DNA from: an uncultured Pseudoflavonifractor sp. | GTDB lineage: Bacteria > Bacillota > Clostridia > Oscillospirales > Oscillospiraceae | Direction: 5' to 3' | Assembly: GCA_947651395.1 (NCBI GenBank) | Contig: CANSYW010000007.1 | Coordinates: 1-64,000, forward strand | Length of the DNA stretch: 64,000 nt | Part shown: positions 42,969-52,107 of the stretch, piece after piece | How positions within the stretch are numbered: the first letter of the stretch is position 1 | Layout of the letters: each line of letters begins with the position of its first letter | Made by a program: the position numbers and the translations under genes | Notes under the pieces: model-generated | The model's database searches: none | The model's input: the letters and a program-made list of their open reading frames with translations, nothing else | Told to the model about the DNA's origin: nothing

Positions 42969-43643
42969 TTAAAGTGGGGAGGCGGGGGCTTCCGGCCTGT
43001 AAAAAGGGCACAATTCGGCCAGGGAAAAGGTGGGAAAGCCCTCCAGGGCAGGGGCGATGGTCTCCGGGGGATAGAAGAGCACGGGCCCCTCTTCGGTGAG
43101 ATAGACCCGCTCCGGGGAGAAGTGCTGAGAGACCAGCCGGGGCCAGTCCTCGTAGTAGATCACCTCCCCGGTTTGCAGCCGGGGCCCCACCTGGGCGCGG
43201 ATGTGCTCCAGTATCCGCCCCCGCCGCCACCGGCCGCGGGGCAGCAGCTCCCACAGGCGCAGGGGAACGCCGGCGGGGAGAAGCCAGATATCCCCCTGCC
43301 GGACCCGCCGGGGCCGCCCGCCGCTATTCTCTGTGGCGTCCAGATACAGGCTGTAGATCTCCCGGTCGAACCTGGCGACGGAAAAGTCCAGATCTGCCGA
43401 CCAGGGGGGAGTCTCCGGCCCGGCGGCGGCTCTGGCCCGCTCCAGGAGAGGCCCTTCCCAGCGGCGTCGCCAGCGCTGAAAGAGGGCGTCATAATAGCGG
43501 TTTACACGGCGGACGCCGGGGAAATCGCCCTCCAGTCGGGGCCATCGGGCGGTCACCGTCAACAGGACGGCCTCCCCCTCCTTGAAGACCTGCCGGTAGG
43601 CTCCGGGCGAGGCCGGGGCGAGGGTTGGCGGCTCTTTTTTCAT
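42969..43643 (-). CDS. DUF3298-like protein
   Basis: A 224-residue, Arg-rich protein. The N-terminal segment GEAVLLTVTARWPRLEG and RRVNRYYDALFQRW resemble DUF4163/RsiV-like domains; the C-terminal part, FSPERVYLTEEGPVLFYPPE followed by TIAPALEGFPTFSLAE, matches the DUF3298 pattern seen in anti-sigma factor RsiV and lysozyme-binding proteins. There is no signal peptide or membrane helix, so unlike RsiV it is probably cytoplasmic. Function unknown. AAAGGGGGAGAC precedes the ATG. Confidence 0.75.
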   Translation of the reverse strand: MKKEPPTLAPASPGAYRQVFKEGEAVLLTVTARWPRLEGDFPGVRRVNRYYDALFQRWRRRWEGPLLERARAAAGPETPPWSADLDFSVARFDREIYSLYLDATENSGGRPRRVRQGDIWLLPAGVPLRLWELLPRGRWRRGRILEHIRAQVGPRLQTGEVIYYEDWPRLVSQHFSPERVYLTEEGPVLFYPPETIAPALEGFPTFSLAELCPFYRPEAPASPL

Positions 43644-43704
43644 TTTGTCTCCCCCTTTCTCAGGTATTTCAGTCTATGCGGCAAAAAAATTTTCGTTTCA
43701 AGGC

Positions 43705-43733
43705 TTTACTTTCATGCTTCACTTTGGTAAAAT
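43705..43733 (+). promoter_or_regulatory. Promoter of the yerC operon
   Basis: TTTACT (43705-43710), 17 bp, TAAAAT (43728-43733), 40 bases before the yerC-like ATG. Confidence 0.7.
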
Positions 43734-43772
43734 TGGAAAAACGGAACCTATATTTTAGGAGGAGGCTGTCCA

Positions 43773-44075
43773 ATGATGAAAGGCGGTAAGCGTCGGGAGA
43801 GCGACATCCTGTATGAGGCGATCCTCTCCCTGAAGGACATGGAGGAGTGCAAGAAATTCTTCCAGGATCTGTGCACCGTGTCGGAGCTGCGCTCTATGGA
43901 GCAGCGCTTTGAGGTGGCCATTCTTTTGAGCGAGGGCATGATCTACAACGATATTCTGGAGCGCACCGGGGCCTCCAGCGCCACCATCAGCCGGGTGAAC
44001 CGCTCCCTCCACTATGGGGCGGACGGCTACCAGGAGGTGCTTCCCCGGATCAAGGAGAAGTATGGCAAGCTATGA
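43773..44075 (+). CDS. YerC/YecD family TrpR-like regulator
   Basis: A 100-residue all-helical protein: YEAILSLKDMEECKKFFQDL, CTVSELRSMEQRFEVAILL and the HTH NDILERTGASSATISRVNRS. It matches the YerC subgroup of the TrpR superfamily; the targets of YerC are not well established. GGAGGAGGCTGTCCA precedes ATG 43773 (43776 also possible). Its end overlaps the methyltransferase start by 14 bases. Confidence 0.9.
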   Translation: MMKGGKRRESDILYEAILSLKDMEECKKFFQDLCTVSELRSMEQRFEVAILLSEGMIYNDILERTGASSATISRVNRSLHYGADGYQEVLPRIKEKYGKL

Positions 44076-44805
44076 GTTCCTGGCCGGAAGCTATGACGCG
44101 CTGACCACGGATGTGGATTACTCCCGCTGGGCGGATTACGCCCAGCGGCATTTTGGCCGCTTGGGCAGGGAAGTGCATACGGTGCTGGACTTGGCCTGCG
44201 GGACTGGAAGTCTGACTTGGGAGCTTGCCCGCCGGGGCTATGAGGTGACAGGGGTGGATCTGTCCCCCGATATGCTGGCGGTGGCGGAGGAAAAATGCCG
44301 GGGCCTGGAACAGAGGCCCCGGTTCTTCTGCGAAGCCATGGAGGCTCTTCGCCTCCCTGGGCGGGTGGACGCCTGCGTCTGTTTTCTGGACAGTGTGAAT
44401 TACGTCCTCCAGCCCAAAAAGCTGCAGCGGGCCTTTCGGCGGGTGTGGGAGCACCTGGAGCCGGGGGGACTGTTTCTCTTTGACGCCGACACCCCGGAAA
44501 AGTTGGAGAGCATGGACGGACAGGTCTTTCTGGACGAGACGGAGGAGGAGCTGTGTATCTGGCGGGGGGAGTACAGCCCCAAGCGGCGCTTGTGCAGCTT
44601 TTGGATGGATATCTTCCGCCGGGAGGGACAGCTCTGGCGCCGGGGGGAGGAGCTCCACCGGGAGTACGCCTACACCATGGATCAGCTGGAGGAGTATTTG
44701 AAGGACGCGGGCTTTGAAAAGGTCAGGCGTTTCGGAGAGCTTCGGATGGGCCCGCCCAGACAATTGGAGCAGCGGGTGTTTTTTGCCGCGGTCAGGCCGC
44801 GGTAA
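44062..44805 (+). CDS. SAM-dependent methyltransferase
   Basis: A 247-residue class I methyltransferase. Motif I VLDLACGTGSLTWELARRG near residue 40, VTGVDLSPDMLAVAEEK with the acidic ribose-binding residue, and FLDSVNYVLQPKKLQRAF after it. The substrate is unknown (small molecule or tRNA-like). ATG 44062 with AAGGAGAAGT upstream; the in-frame 44014 start would be deep in yerC. It sits between yerC and hslO, a conserved order in related Clostridia as far as I recall. Confidence 0.9.
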   Translation: MASYEFLAGSYDALTTDVDYSRWADYAQRHFGRLGREVHTVLDLACGTGSLTWELARRGYEVTGVDLSPDMLAVAEEKCRGLEQRPRFFCEAMEALRLPGRVDACVCFLDSVNYVLQPKKLQRAFRRVWEHLEPGGLFLFDADTPEKLESMDGQVFLDETEEELCIWRGEYSPKRRLCSFWMDIFRREGQLWRRGEELHREYAYTMDQLEEYLKDAGFEKVRRFGELRMGPPRQLEQRVFFAAVRPR

Positions 44806-44828
44806 GGATATTAAAGGAGAGAATGTGT

Positions 44829-45713
44829 ATGGACCGGATCGTCCGTGTTATCGCGAAAAACGCGCCGGTGAAGGCCAGCGCCATCACAGGCCGGGACTTG
44901 GTGGAGCGCGCCCGGCAGATCCACAAGACCCTGCCGGTGGTCACCGCCGCCTTGGGCCGGGCCCTGATGGCGGGCGCCATGATGGGGGATCAGCTCAAGG
45001 GGGAGGGCTCCTCCGTGACCCTGCGCTTCAAAGGGGACGGGCCTATGGGGTCTCTTACCGTGGTGTCGGACAACACCGGCAACGTCCGGGGCTATGCCCA
45101 GAATCCGGCGGTGCTCCTGCCCTTAAAGGAGAACGGAAAGCTGGACGTGGGCGGCGCGATGGGGGGCCAGGGCACCCTGACCGTCATCAAGGATCTGGAC
45201 ATGAAGGAGCCCTATGTGGGGATGGTCCCCCTGGTCTCAGGTGAGATCGCCGAGGACGTGACCCAATATTTTGCCGTCAGCGAACAGATCCCCACCGCCT
45301 GCGCTCTGGGAGTGCTGGTGGACACCGACCAGTCGGTGCTGCGGGCGGGGGGCTACCTCATCCAGCTCCTTCCGGGAGCGGGAGAAGAGGTCATAGAGAA
45401 GGTGGAGGCGGGGGTGAAGGCCCTGGGGCCGGTGACCGCCGCCCTTATGGCGGAGGGAATGGACGCCGAGGGACTTCTGCGCCGTGTTCTGCCGGATCTT
45501 GAGCTGGAGATCCTGGAGAGCCACCCTGTGGAGTACCGGTGCTACTGCAGCCGGGAGCGGGTGGCCCAGGCCCTCATCAGTATGGGCCCTGACGAGCTCA
45601 GGGCCCTGATCAAGGAGCAGGGCTGTGCCGAGCTGACCTGCCAGTTCTGCGACGCGGTGTATCAATTCAGCCGGGAAGAGCTGGAAGAGCTGCTGAAAAG
45701 GGCGGCCCGATAA
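44829..45713 (+). CDS. hslO: 33-kDa chaperonin Hsp33
   Basis: A 294-residue redox-regulated holdase activated by oxidation. The N-terminal substrate-binding domain (KASAITGRDLVERARQIHKT, GRALMAGAMMG) is followed by the linker and the zinc redox switch: YRCYCSRE (CxC) and LTCQFCDAVY (CxxC) with the four conserved Cys. Typical length. ATG 44829 is better spaced from AGGAG (44815-44819) than ATG 44823. Confidence 0.96.
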   Translation: MDRIVRVIAKNAPVKASAITGRDLVERARQIHKTLPVVTAALGRALMAGAMMGDQLKGEGSSVTLRFKGDGPMGSLTVVSDNTGNVRGYAQNPAVLLPLKENGKLDVGGAMGGQGTLTVIKDLDMKEPYVGMVPLVSGEIAEDVTQYFAVSEQIPTACALGVLVDTDQSVLRAGGYLIQLLPGAGEEVIEKVEAGVKALGPVTAALMAEGMDAEGLLRRVLPDLELEILESHPVEYRCYCSRERVAQALISMGPDELRALIKEQGCAELTCQFCDAVYQFSREELEELLKRAAR

Positions 45714-45764
45714 GGGCCGTCCGGATCAAAAAAAGAAAAAATTCCCGAAACTTGAGATTTGCGC

Positions 45765-45793
45765 TTGACAGGCGGCGGAGGTTTTAGTATAAT
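45765..45793 (+). promoter_or_regulatory. Promoter of the tRNA operon
   Basis: Perfect consensus TTGACA (45765-45770), 17 bp, TATAAT (45788-45793), about 30 bases before tRNA-Val. Confidence 0.93.
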
Positions 45794-45822
45794 TGAGAAC
45801 GCCGCTTGGAGCAAGACAGCAG

Positions 45823-45898
45823 GGGAGCATAGCTCAGCTGGTAGAGCGCACGCCTTACACGCGTGATGTCACAGGTTCGAGCCCTGTTGTTCCCACCA
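45823..45898 (+). tRNA. tRNA-Val (anticodon UAC)
   Basis: A 76-base cloverleaf: acceptor GGGAGCA/TGTTCCC, D-arm AGCTCAGCTGGTAGAGC, anticodon arm ACGCCTTACACGCGT, T-arm CAGGTTCGAGCCCTG, encoded CCA at 45896-45898. First of three tRNAs. Confidence 0.96.
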
Positions 45899-45903
45899 AA
45901 AAT

Positions 45904-45980
<77 letters not shown>

Positions 45981-46007
45981 TCTGTTGGGCGCAGCCGCGC
46001 CTGACAT

Positions 46008-46083
<76 letters not shown>

Positions 46084-46087
46084 AAAA

Positions 46088-46123
46088 GGTACCCGATTCC
46101 ATTTGGAATCGGGTACCTTTTTT
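46088..46123. terminator. tRNA operon terminator
   Basis: A 13-bp stem GGTACCCGATTCC/GGAATCGGGTACC around ATTT with TTTTTT tail; an A-run on the other side lets it also end the convergent kinase transcript. Confidence 0.93.
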
Positions 46124-46222
46124 ATTTGTGGAAAGTTGAGATGAAGATTTTTGTCCCACACTGTGACCCTTGTGGATGGGCCATTAGCGGCCCTGTTCTT
46201 TTTTGCCGCATTGCTGCAATTT

Positions 46223-47452
46223 TCAGGTACACGGAAGGGTGATGAAGAAGCTGATCACGCCGTTGGCGTATCGATTGTCGATCTTGCCCTTGTGCCGGAG
46301 GACAATGGCCTTTGCGGTGGACAGGCCGATGCCGTAGCCGCCGGTGGTTCGGGCCCGGGAGGAGTCGGCCCGGTAGAAGCGATCAAAGTACCGGGGCAGT
46401 TGGGCCGGATCAAGGTCCTGGCAGGGGTTGGAGACAACGATGCGCGCACCCCGTCCCTGTCGCTGCAGCGTCAGACGGATCGTCCCGCCTGGGTCACAGT
46501 ACTTCACTGCGTTATCCAGGAGAATGGAAAAAAGCCGGAACAGGTTGTCCTGCACGCCGCAGAGATCAATACCGCTCTCCACCTCCGCCTCCAGAGTCTT
46601 GCCCGCCGACTCCGCCAGGGGAGTAAAAGCGTCAATGTTGGCCTGGGCTACATCGCTGAGGGAGAAGGTGGTCATGGAGGCCTCCTTCACGGTCTCCTCC
46701 GTTCGGGCAAGCTCCACCAGATTTTTGGTCAGCTTGTCCAGGCGGAGGATCTGGGCCCTGGCGCTGTCCAGCCATTGATTTTCCCCGTAGGAGTCCCCCA
46801 GCAGGGACATATCGGCGGAGAGGATGGCCAGGGGGGTTTTCAGCTCGTGGGAGGCGTCTGTGATAAACTGCCGCTGCCGCTCCAGATTTTCCGCAAAGGG
46901 GCGGACCACCCGGCCGGACAGGAACAGCAGCAGGATGAAGACGATGCCCGCACAGACGGAAAAGATGGCAAGGACCATCCGCAGCGTGTTTTCTGAGGTC
47001 TGTAGCTGCCGAAAGCAATCCAGCACCAGGATCATGCTGCCTCCATCCTCGGTGGCGAACACCCCGTATCGGTAGTGATCCACATATCCCCGCGGCCGCT
47101 GTTCCTTCAGGATCTCACCGATCCGCTCTATCGCCGAATGGCGGTCAAAGGCGGCGATGTGGGCCGTGTTGACCGACTGCACCTCATGCTGGGCGTTCAG
47201 GGATACCACAAAGTATCGGGTCTCAAAGGGGCTCTCCTTTGTGACCTGGAAGCCGTGTTCCCCCGCATTGGGGGGAGCGGCCGGCCGGGGGAACTCCCCG
47301 CCGTTTTCGTGGAGCAAATTGATAATGAAGTCCGCCCGGTTTGTGGCAAGGGCGTGGCTTCCCAGTCCGATGGCGGTGCAGAGAAGGGCCATGGTGACGA
47401 GCAGCGAGGCCATGGCGATGAAGACGAATTTTTTTCGCAGAGAACGGATCAT
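46223..47452 (-). CDS. Two-component sensor histidine kinase
   Basis: A 409-residue membrane kinase. Helix 1 at about 9-32 (FVFIAMASLLVTMALLCTAI), an extracytoplasmic sensor of about 140 residues, helix 2 at about 180-205 (MVLAIFSVCAGIVFILLLFL), then the dimerisation box DASHELKTPLAILSADMSLL with the phospho-His, and HATPase motifs LFSILLDNAVKYCDP (N box), DRFYRADSSR and GGYGIGLSTAKAIV (G box). No clear HAMP. It overlaps the regulator gene by four bases; the pair probably senses envelope stress or the substrate of the divergent exporter. Confidence 0.93.
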   Translation of the reverse strand: MIRSLRKKFVFIAMASLLVTMALLCTAIGLGSHALATNRADFIINLLHENGGEFPRPAAPPNAGEHGFQVTKESPFETRYFVVSLNAQHEVQSVNTAHIAAFDRHSAIERIGEILKEQRPRGYVDHYRYGVFATEDGGSMILVLDCFRQLQTSENTLRMVLAIFSVCAGIVFILLLFLSGRVVRPFAENLERQRQFITDASHELKTPLAILSADMSLLGDSYGENQWLDSARAQILRLDKLTKNLVELARTEETVKEASMTTFSLSDVAQANIDAFTPLAESAGKTLEAEVESGIDLCGVQDNLFRLFSILLDNAVKYCDPGGTIRLTLQRQGRGARIVVSNPCQDLDPAQLPRYFDRFYRADSSRARTTGGYGIGLSTAKAIVLRHKGKIDNRYANGVISFFITLPCT

Positions 47453-48123
47453 TTGATCTCCTCCAACAGATACCCCTGGCCCCGGCGGGCGGCGATGCGG
47501 ACATTGGCGCCGATGGTCTCCAGCTTCCGCCGCAGATAGGAGATATAGGCCCAGACCACATTGATCTCCGCCTCGCTGTCATAGCCCCAAATGTGCTCCA
47601 TGAACTGCTCGGTGGAAATGAGGCGGCCCTTCTGCCGCATCAGCAGCTCCAGCATCTGGAACTCCTTGCTGCCCAGGCGGATGGAGTTGCTGCCGCAGGT
47701 CAGGGCAAAGGTGGAGCGATCCAGGGTGATGTTCCCGGCGGAGAGAAGGCTGGGGGTGTAGACCCCGCTCCGGCGAGTCAGGGCCCCTACACGTGCAATA
47801 AACTCCCCGGCGTCAAAGGGCTTGGGCAGATAGTCGTCGGCGCCGCTGTTGAGTCCGGCGATCCGGTCCTCCACCTGGCTTTTGGCGGTAAGCAGAAGAA
47901 CCGGGGTGGAGGCTCCCCGTTGGCGCAGGGCGGTCAGGACCTGTATCCCGTCCAGCCTGGGCATCATAATGTCCAGCACCAGGCAGTCATAGTGGGCCGC
48001 CAGGGCGTAGTCCAGGGCGTCCTGCCCGTCGTAGACCAGATCCACCGAGTAGCGCTCCCGCTTCAAAAGGGCCTCCAGCACGGCGGTCATATCGGGCTCG
48101 TCGTCGGCCACCAAGATCCTCAT
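47449..48123 (-). CDS. OmpR/PhoB-family response regulator
   Basis: A 224-residue regulator. Receiver domain: acidic pocket VADDEPDM, phospho-Asp in CLVLDIMMPRLDG, Thr in LLLTAKSQ, and a Lys in DDYLPKPFDAGE. C-terminal winged helix: GSKEFQMLELLMRQKGRLIS and EINVVWAYISYLRRKLE. It is co-transcribed with the kinase. The direct repeats upstream of the divergent exporter are good candidate sites. Confidence 0.95.
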   Translation of the reverse strand: MRILVADDEPDMTAVLEALLKRERYSVDLVYDGQDALDYALAAHYDCLVLDIMMPRLDGIQVLTALRQRGASTPVLLLTAKSQVEDRIAGLNSGADDYLPKPFDAGEFIARVGALTRRSGVYTPSLLSAGNITLDRSTFALTCGSNSIRLGSKEFQMLELLMRQKGRLISTEQFMEHIWGYDSEAEINVVWAYISYLRRKLETIGANVRIAARRGQGYLLEEIK

Positions 48124-48163
48124 GGGCTCTCCTCCTGCCTTTTCGGGGCCTTGTATGATAAGG

Positions 48164-48193
48164 ATTCTATCATATCCCGTCCCGGTCTGTCAA
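48164..48193 (-). promoter_or_regulatory. Promoter of the two-component operon
   Basis: On the minus strand TTGACA (48193-48188), 18 bp, TAGAAT (48169-48164). A nearby hairpin CCCGGGGCC/GGCCCCGGG lies at 48206-48229. Confidence 0.7.
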
Positions 48194-48259
48194 AATTCCT
48201 TCCCCGGGGCCTTCTATGGCCCCGGGCTCATTTTTATGATAGCCCTTTAACTCAAAACG

Positions 48260-48318
48260 AACTTAAAAAAGAGGAGGCGTCCTCCTTTTAAGTTGCTTTT
48301 AAGTTCACCCGATATAAT
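48260..48318 (+). promoter_or_regulatory. Exporter promoter with response-regulator-type repeats
   Basis: Two 11-bp direct repeats CTTTTAAGTTG (48285-48295) and CTTTTAAGTTC (48296-48306) cover the -35 region of a promoter with TATAAT at 48313-48318. An inverted copy (AACTTAAAA at about 48260) makes the left repeat half of a large palindrome. An 11-bp period and absence of a good -35 are typical of OmpR-type activation. Confidence 0.65.
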
Positions 48319-48363
48319 GGGCCGTGCTATTTGAGGCAAATGCACGGAAAGGGTGACAGATAT

Positions 48364-50169
48364 ATGATATTTGCAAAAAAGCAAGAGGAAAAAGCGGTGG
48401 TGCCCAGGCCGAAAAAGTCAAAGCCGGTCAAGCGGGGGGTGGCGGTGCTCCTCCTCTGTGCTCTGGCCGGCGGCGGATTCTATATCTATTCCGGTCGCAG
48501 CCGTCGTCCTTCGGCGGACTTCACCGATATGACCTATACCACCGCCGCCGTGGAGCGGCGGAGCATCACGGCGGCCATCACCGGCAGCGGGACCCTCCAG
48601 GCCGCCAACACCTACTCAGTGACCACCAACCTGTCCGACACCATCCTCACCGCCGACTTTGAGGAGGGGGACCGGGTGGAGATGGGACAGATCCTTTATA
48701 CTATCGACTCCTCTGATATGGCCACCACCCTGGAGCAGTCCGCCATCTCCCTCAGCCAGGCGGAGCGATCCTATCAAAATAAACTGGAGAGTAAAAATGA
48801 TCTCAATGTGACGGCCACTCTCTCCGGCCGGATCATGGCCCTGAATGTGGAGGTGGGAGACGAGGTCAGCCCGGGCCAGACCATCGCTACGATCCGAAAT
48901 TCGGACACTATGACGTTGACGGCGCCCTTCCCCGCAGACGATGCGGAAGGGTTTTATGTGGGCCAAGCGGCCCAGGTCACTCTGGACAGTACCTTTGAGC
49001 CCCTCTCGGGGACAGTGAGCAAGATCTCGGCCAACACCTCTGTGCGCACCGGCAACATGATCGTCCGGGAGGTGACCATCGACGTAGCGAACCCCGGCGG
49101 CATCTCTACCACCCAGAGCGCCTCTGCCCAGGTGAACGGCGTGGGCAGCAGCGCCGGCGGCGCCTTTACTTATAAAGAGGAGGGCACTGTCACCGCCGGC
49201 CTCTCCGGTCAGGTGGCCGGCGTTAACGTGTCCGAGGGCGACTGGGTGGAGAAGGGGCGGCTGCTGGTCACCCTGACCAGCGACAGCCTGGACGACGAGA
49301 TCACCAACGCCTCCAACAGCCTGCGCAACGCCCAGATCTCCCAGGAGAGCCAGTATAACCGGTTGGAGGATTACACCATCACCTCCCCCATCTCAGGGAC
49401 GGTCATCGACAAGAACTACAAGGCGGGAGAGACCTCCGAGGCCAACAAGACCCTGTGTACCATCTACGACCTTTCTTACCTCCAGATGACCCTCAACGTG
49501 GACGAGCTGGACATTGCCGACATCGCCGTGGGCCAGACCGTCTCGGTGGTGGCCGACGCCCTGGAGGACAGGACTTATGAGGGAGTGGTCACCAAGGTGA
49601 GCGTGGTGGGCAGTACCTCGGGCGGGGTCACCACCTACCCTGTATCCATCCGCATCGACGAGACCGATGGTCTGCTTCCCGGCATGAATGTGGACGCCAC
49701 CATTCTCTTTGGAAGCGCCGAAAATGTGCTGACCATCCCCGCCGCCGCATTGAACCGGGGCAACCGGGTATTGATCACAGCTGACTCCCCCAGCGCAAAG
49801 AATGCCTCTGCCGCCGAAGGCTCCGGCCAGGGGGGAACGCCCGGCGAGGGCGACGCCATGCCGGATTTTGGCGGTTCCGCTCCCGAGGGCAGCGGTGACC
49901 GGCCCAACATCAGCAAAAACGGCGAAGGACAGAATACCTCCGCCCAAGGTGATGTCGCCGGCTATGTGTCGGTAGAGGTGGAGATCGGCCTCAGTGACGA
50001 TAACTACATTGAGATCGTCTCCGGCCTTCAGGAGGGGGACACGGTGGCCTACATCCCCACTGCCTCCAGCGGCGGATTTGGCATGATGATGGGCATGGGC
50101 GGTATGCCTGGCGGTATGGGCGGCGGAATGCCCAGCGGCGGCCCCGGTGGCCGGCCGGGAGGATTCTGA
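48364..50169 (+). CDS. MacA-like HlyD/RND-type periplasmic adaptor (efflux membrane fusion protein)
   Basis: A 601-residue membrane-anchored adaptor. A basic N-terminus and one helix (GVAVLLLCALAGGGFYIYSG) precede two lipoyl/biotinyl-like half-motifs (GTLQAANTYSVTTNLSDTIL, ADFEEGDRVEMGQILYTI; GQVAGVNVSEGDWVEKGRLL), a helical hairpin, beta-barrel and C-terminal domain, then a Ser/Gly/Asn spacer and a Met/Gly-rich tail (GMMMGMGGMPGGMGGG). It couples the MacB-like ABC transporter to extrusion across the wall. ATG 48364 after AAAGGGTGACAG. The gene ends one base before the ATPase start. Confidence 0.88.
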   Translation: MIFAKKQEEKAVVPRPKKSKPVKRGVAVLLLCALAGGGFYIYSGRSRRPSADFTDMTYTTAAVERRSITAAITGSGTLQAANTYSVTTNLSDTILTADFEEGDRVEMGQILYTIDSSDMATTLEQSAISLSQAERSYQNKLESKNDLNVTATLSGRIMALNVEVGDEVSPGQTIATIRNSDTMTLTAPFPADDAEGFYVGQAAQVTLDSTFEPLSGTVSKISANTSVRTGNMIVREVTIDVANPGGISTTQSASAQVNGVGSSAGGAFTYKEEGTVTAGLSGQVAGVNVSEGDWVEKGRLLVTLTSDSLDDEITNASNSLRNAQISQESQYNRLEDYTITSPISGTVIDKNYKAGETSEANKTLCTIYDLSYLQMTLNVDELDIADIAVGQTVSVVADALEDRTYEGVVTKVSVVGSTSGGVTTYPVSIRIDETDGLLPGMNVDATILFGSAENVLTIPAAALNRGNRVLITADSPSAKNASAAEGSGQGGTPGEGDAMPDFGGSAPEGSGDRPNISKNGEGQNTSAQGDVAGYVSVEVEIGLSDDNYIEIVSGLQEGDTVAYIPTASSGGFGMMMGMGGMPGGMGGGMPSGGPGGRPGGF

Positions 50170-50170
50170 T

Positions 50171-50911
50171 ATGAGCGCTCTTATCGAATTTCAGAACGTT
50201 TGTAAATACTACGAGATGGGGGACACCACCGTAGTAGCCGCCGACCACATCTCCTTTCAAATTCAACGGGGGGAGTTCGTGGCCATCGTGGGATCCTCCG
50301 GTTCCGGCAAATCCACCTGTATGAACATCATCGGGTGTCTGGATGTTCCTTCGGAGGGCACTTACCTTTTGGATGGCCGGGATGTGGGAGGGATGAACAA
50401 AAATGAACTGGCCGAGATCCGCAACGAGCTTTTGGGCTTCATCTTCCAGCAGTATAACCTCCTGCCCAAGCTGAACCTGCTGGAAAATGTGGAGGTGCCC
50501 CTGATGTATGCCGGCATCTCCCGGTCTGAGCGGCGGGAGCGGGCCGAGGCGGCCCTTGGCATGGTGGGGCTGGAGGAGAAGCTGAAGCACAAGCCCAGCC
50601 AGCTCTCCGGCGGCCAGCAGCAGCGGGTGTCCATCGCCCGGGCATTGGCGGGGGAGCCCGCCGTTATCCTGGCCGACGAGCCCACCGGCGCCCTGGATTC
50701 CCGCACCGGTCGGGAGGTGCTCTCCCTTCTTCAACAGCTTCACGCCGCTGGAAACACGGTGGTCCTTATTACCCACGACAACACCATTGCCGTCCAGGCC
50801 CAGCGGATCATCCGGCTGGAGGACGGCCGGGTGGTCTACGACGGCCCCTCCGACGCCCCCGATGCGGTGGTGACCCCTCGTGTCGCCGGTACAGGAGGTG
50901 GAGCGGCATGA
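50171..50911 (+). CDS. MacB/LolD-type ABC transporter ATPase
   Basis: A 246-residue ATPase: Walker [10 protein letters not shown] near 41-49, Q-loop [16 protein letters not shown], signature [15 protein letters not shown], Walker [13 protein letters not shown] and switch His ITHDNTI. Typical for the 3.A.1.122-125 exporters. ATG 50171 with GGGAGGATTCTGAT. Overlaps the permease start by four bases. Confidence 0.95.
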   Translation: MSALIEFQNVCKYYEMGDTTVVAADHISFQIQRGEFVAIVGSSGSGKSTCMNIIGCLDVPSEGTYLLDGRDVGGMNKNELAEIRNELLGFIFQQYNLLPKLNLLENVEVPLMYAGISRSERRERAEAALGMVGLEEKLKHKPSQLSGGQQQRVSIARALAGEPAVILADEPTGALDSRTGREVLSLLQQLHAAGNTVVLITHDNTIAVQAQRIIRLEDGRVVYDGPSDAPDAVVTPRVAGTGGGAA

Positions 50912-52095
50912 GTATTTTTGAATCTCTGACCCTGGCCTTTAAGAACATCGTCTCCAGCAAGACCCGGACCCTGCTGACCATGCTGGGCATCATCATCGGC
51001 GTGGCGGCGGTCATCGTTATTGTGGGCCTGGGCAACGGCCTGGAGGGATATATTACCGAGAGCTTTTCCAGCATGGGCACCAACACCCTCACGGCCAGCG
51101 TCTCCGCCCGGGGCTCCACCCGGACCCTGAGCGTGGACGATATGTACGACATCGTGGAGGAGAACAGCGGCTATCTGGATCTGTGCTCTCCCACTGTGAA
51201 TATGATGGGCAGCGTAAAGATTGGCTCGGAGACCTCCCGTACCTCGGTGACCGGGGTCAGCGAGGACTACTTCTCCATCAAAAACTACACGCTCTCCAAG
51301 GGGCGGGGCATCCAGTACAGCGACATTGCCCTGCGTGCCAAGACCTGCGTGGTGGGGGCCTATGTGGACATGGCCTACTACGGGGGCAGCGCCGTGGGGG
51401 AGACCCTGCGGGTGGGGGGGCAGAGCCTTACCATTGTGGGGGTCATAGAGCAGCAGTCCGAGGAGCTGGAGGAGGGGGGCAGCGACGACTGTTTGTTTCT
51501 CCCCTACTCCACCGCCGCCCGGCTCAGCGGCGGGGTGAGCAGCTACACCGTCACCGTCCGGGACGAGAGCCTGATCGCCGAGGGCAAGGCCGCCCTGGAG
51601 AACGCCCTGGAGGACTTTTTTGGAAGCGACTCCTTCTATACGGTGACCAGCATGTCCGAAATGCTGGAGACCATGACGGGAATGATCAGTATCCTGGTGG
51701 CGGTCCTGGCTGGCATTGCCGCCATCTCTCTGGTGGTAGGCGGCATCGGTATCATGAATATCATGCTGGTATCGGTGACCGAGCGGACCCGGGAGATCGG
51801 CATCCGTAAGTCCCTGGGGGCCAAGGAGCGGTACATCATGGAGCAGTTCGTCATTGAAGCGGCGGCCACCAGCGCCCTGGGGGGCGTCATCGGCATTCTG
51901 CTGGGCTATGCCCTCTCCGCCGTGGCCTCCAAGGTGGTGGCCGGCCTTATGGAGACGGCCCTGACCGTGGCCCCCACAGTGGGAGCGGTGGGGACGGCCT
52001 TCGGCATCTCGGTGGGCATCGGCATCCTCTTCGGTTACCTGCCGGCCAAGAAGGCAGCCGTCCTCAATCCCATTGACGCCCTGCACTACGATTAA
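50908..52095 (+). CDS. MacB-type ABC transporter permease (FtsX fold)
   Basis: A 395-residue permease with one N-terminal helix ([20 protein letters not shown]), a large extracytoplasmic MacB_PCD domain (about 45-265) and three C-terminal helices ([60 protein letters not shown]), with the typical [20 protein letters not shown] coupling segment. With the ATPase and adaptor it should export a peptide or amphipathic drug by mechanotransmission. Confidence 0.95.
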   Translation: MSIFESLTLAFKNIVSSKTRTLLTMLGIIIGVAAVIVIVGLGNGLEGYITESFSSMGTNTLTASVSARGSTRTLSVDDMYDIVEENSGYLDLCSPTVNMMGSVKIGSETSRTSVTGVSEDYFSIKNYTLSKGRGIQYSDIALRAKTCVVGAYVDMAYYGGSAVGETLRVGGQSLTIVGVIEQQSEELEEGGSDDCLFLPYSTAARLSGGVSSYTVTVRDESLIAEGKAALENALEDFFGSDSFYTVTSMSEMLETMTGMISILVAVLAGIAAISLVVGGIGIMNIMLVSVTERTREIGIRKSLGAKERYIMEQFVIEAAATSALGGVIGILLGYALSAVASKVVAGLMETALTVAPTVGAVGTAFGISVGIGILFGYLPAKKAAVLNPIDALHYD

Positions 52096-52107
52096 AGGAG
52101 CATGAAT

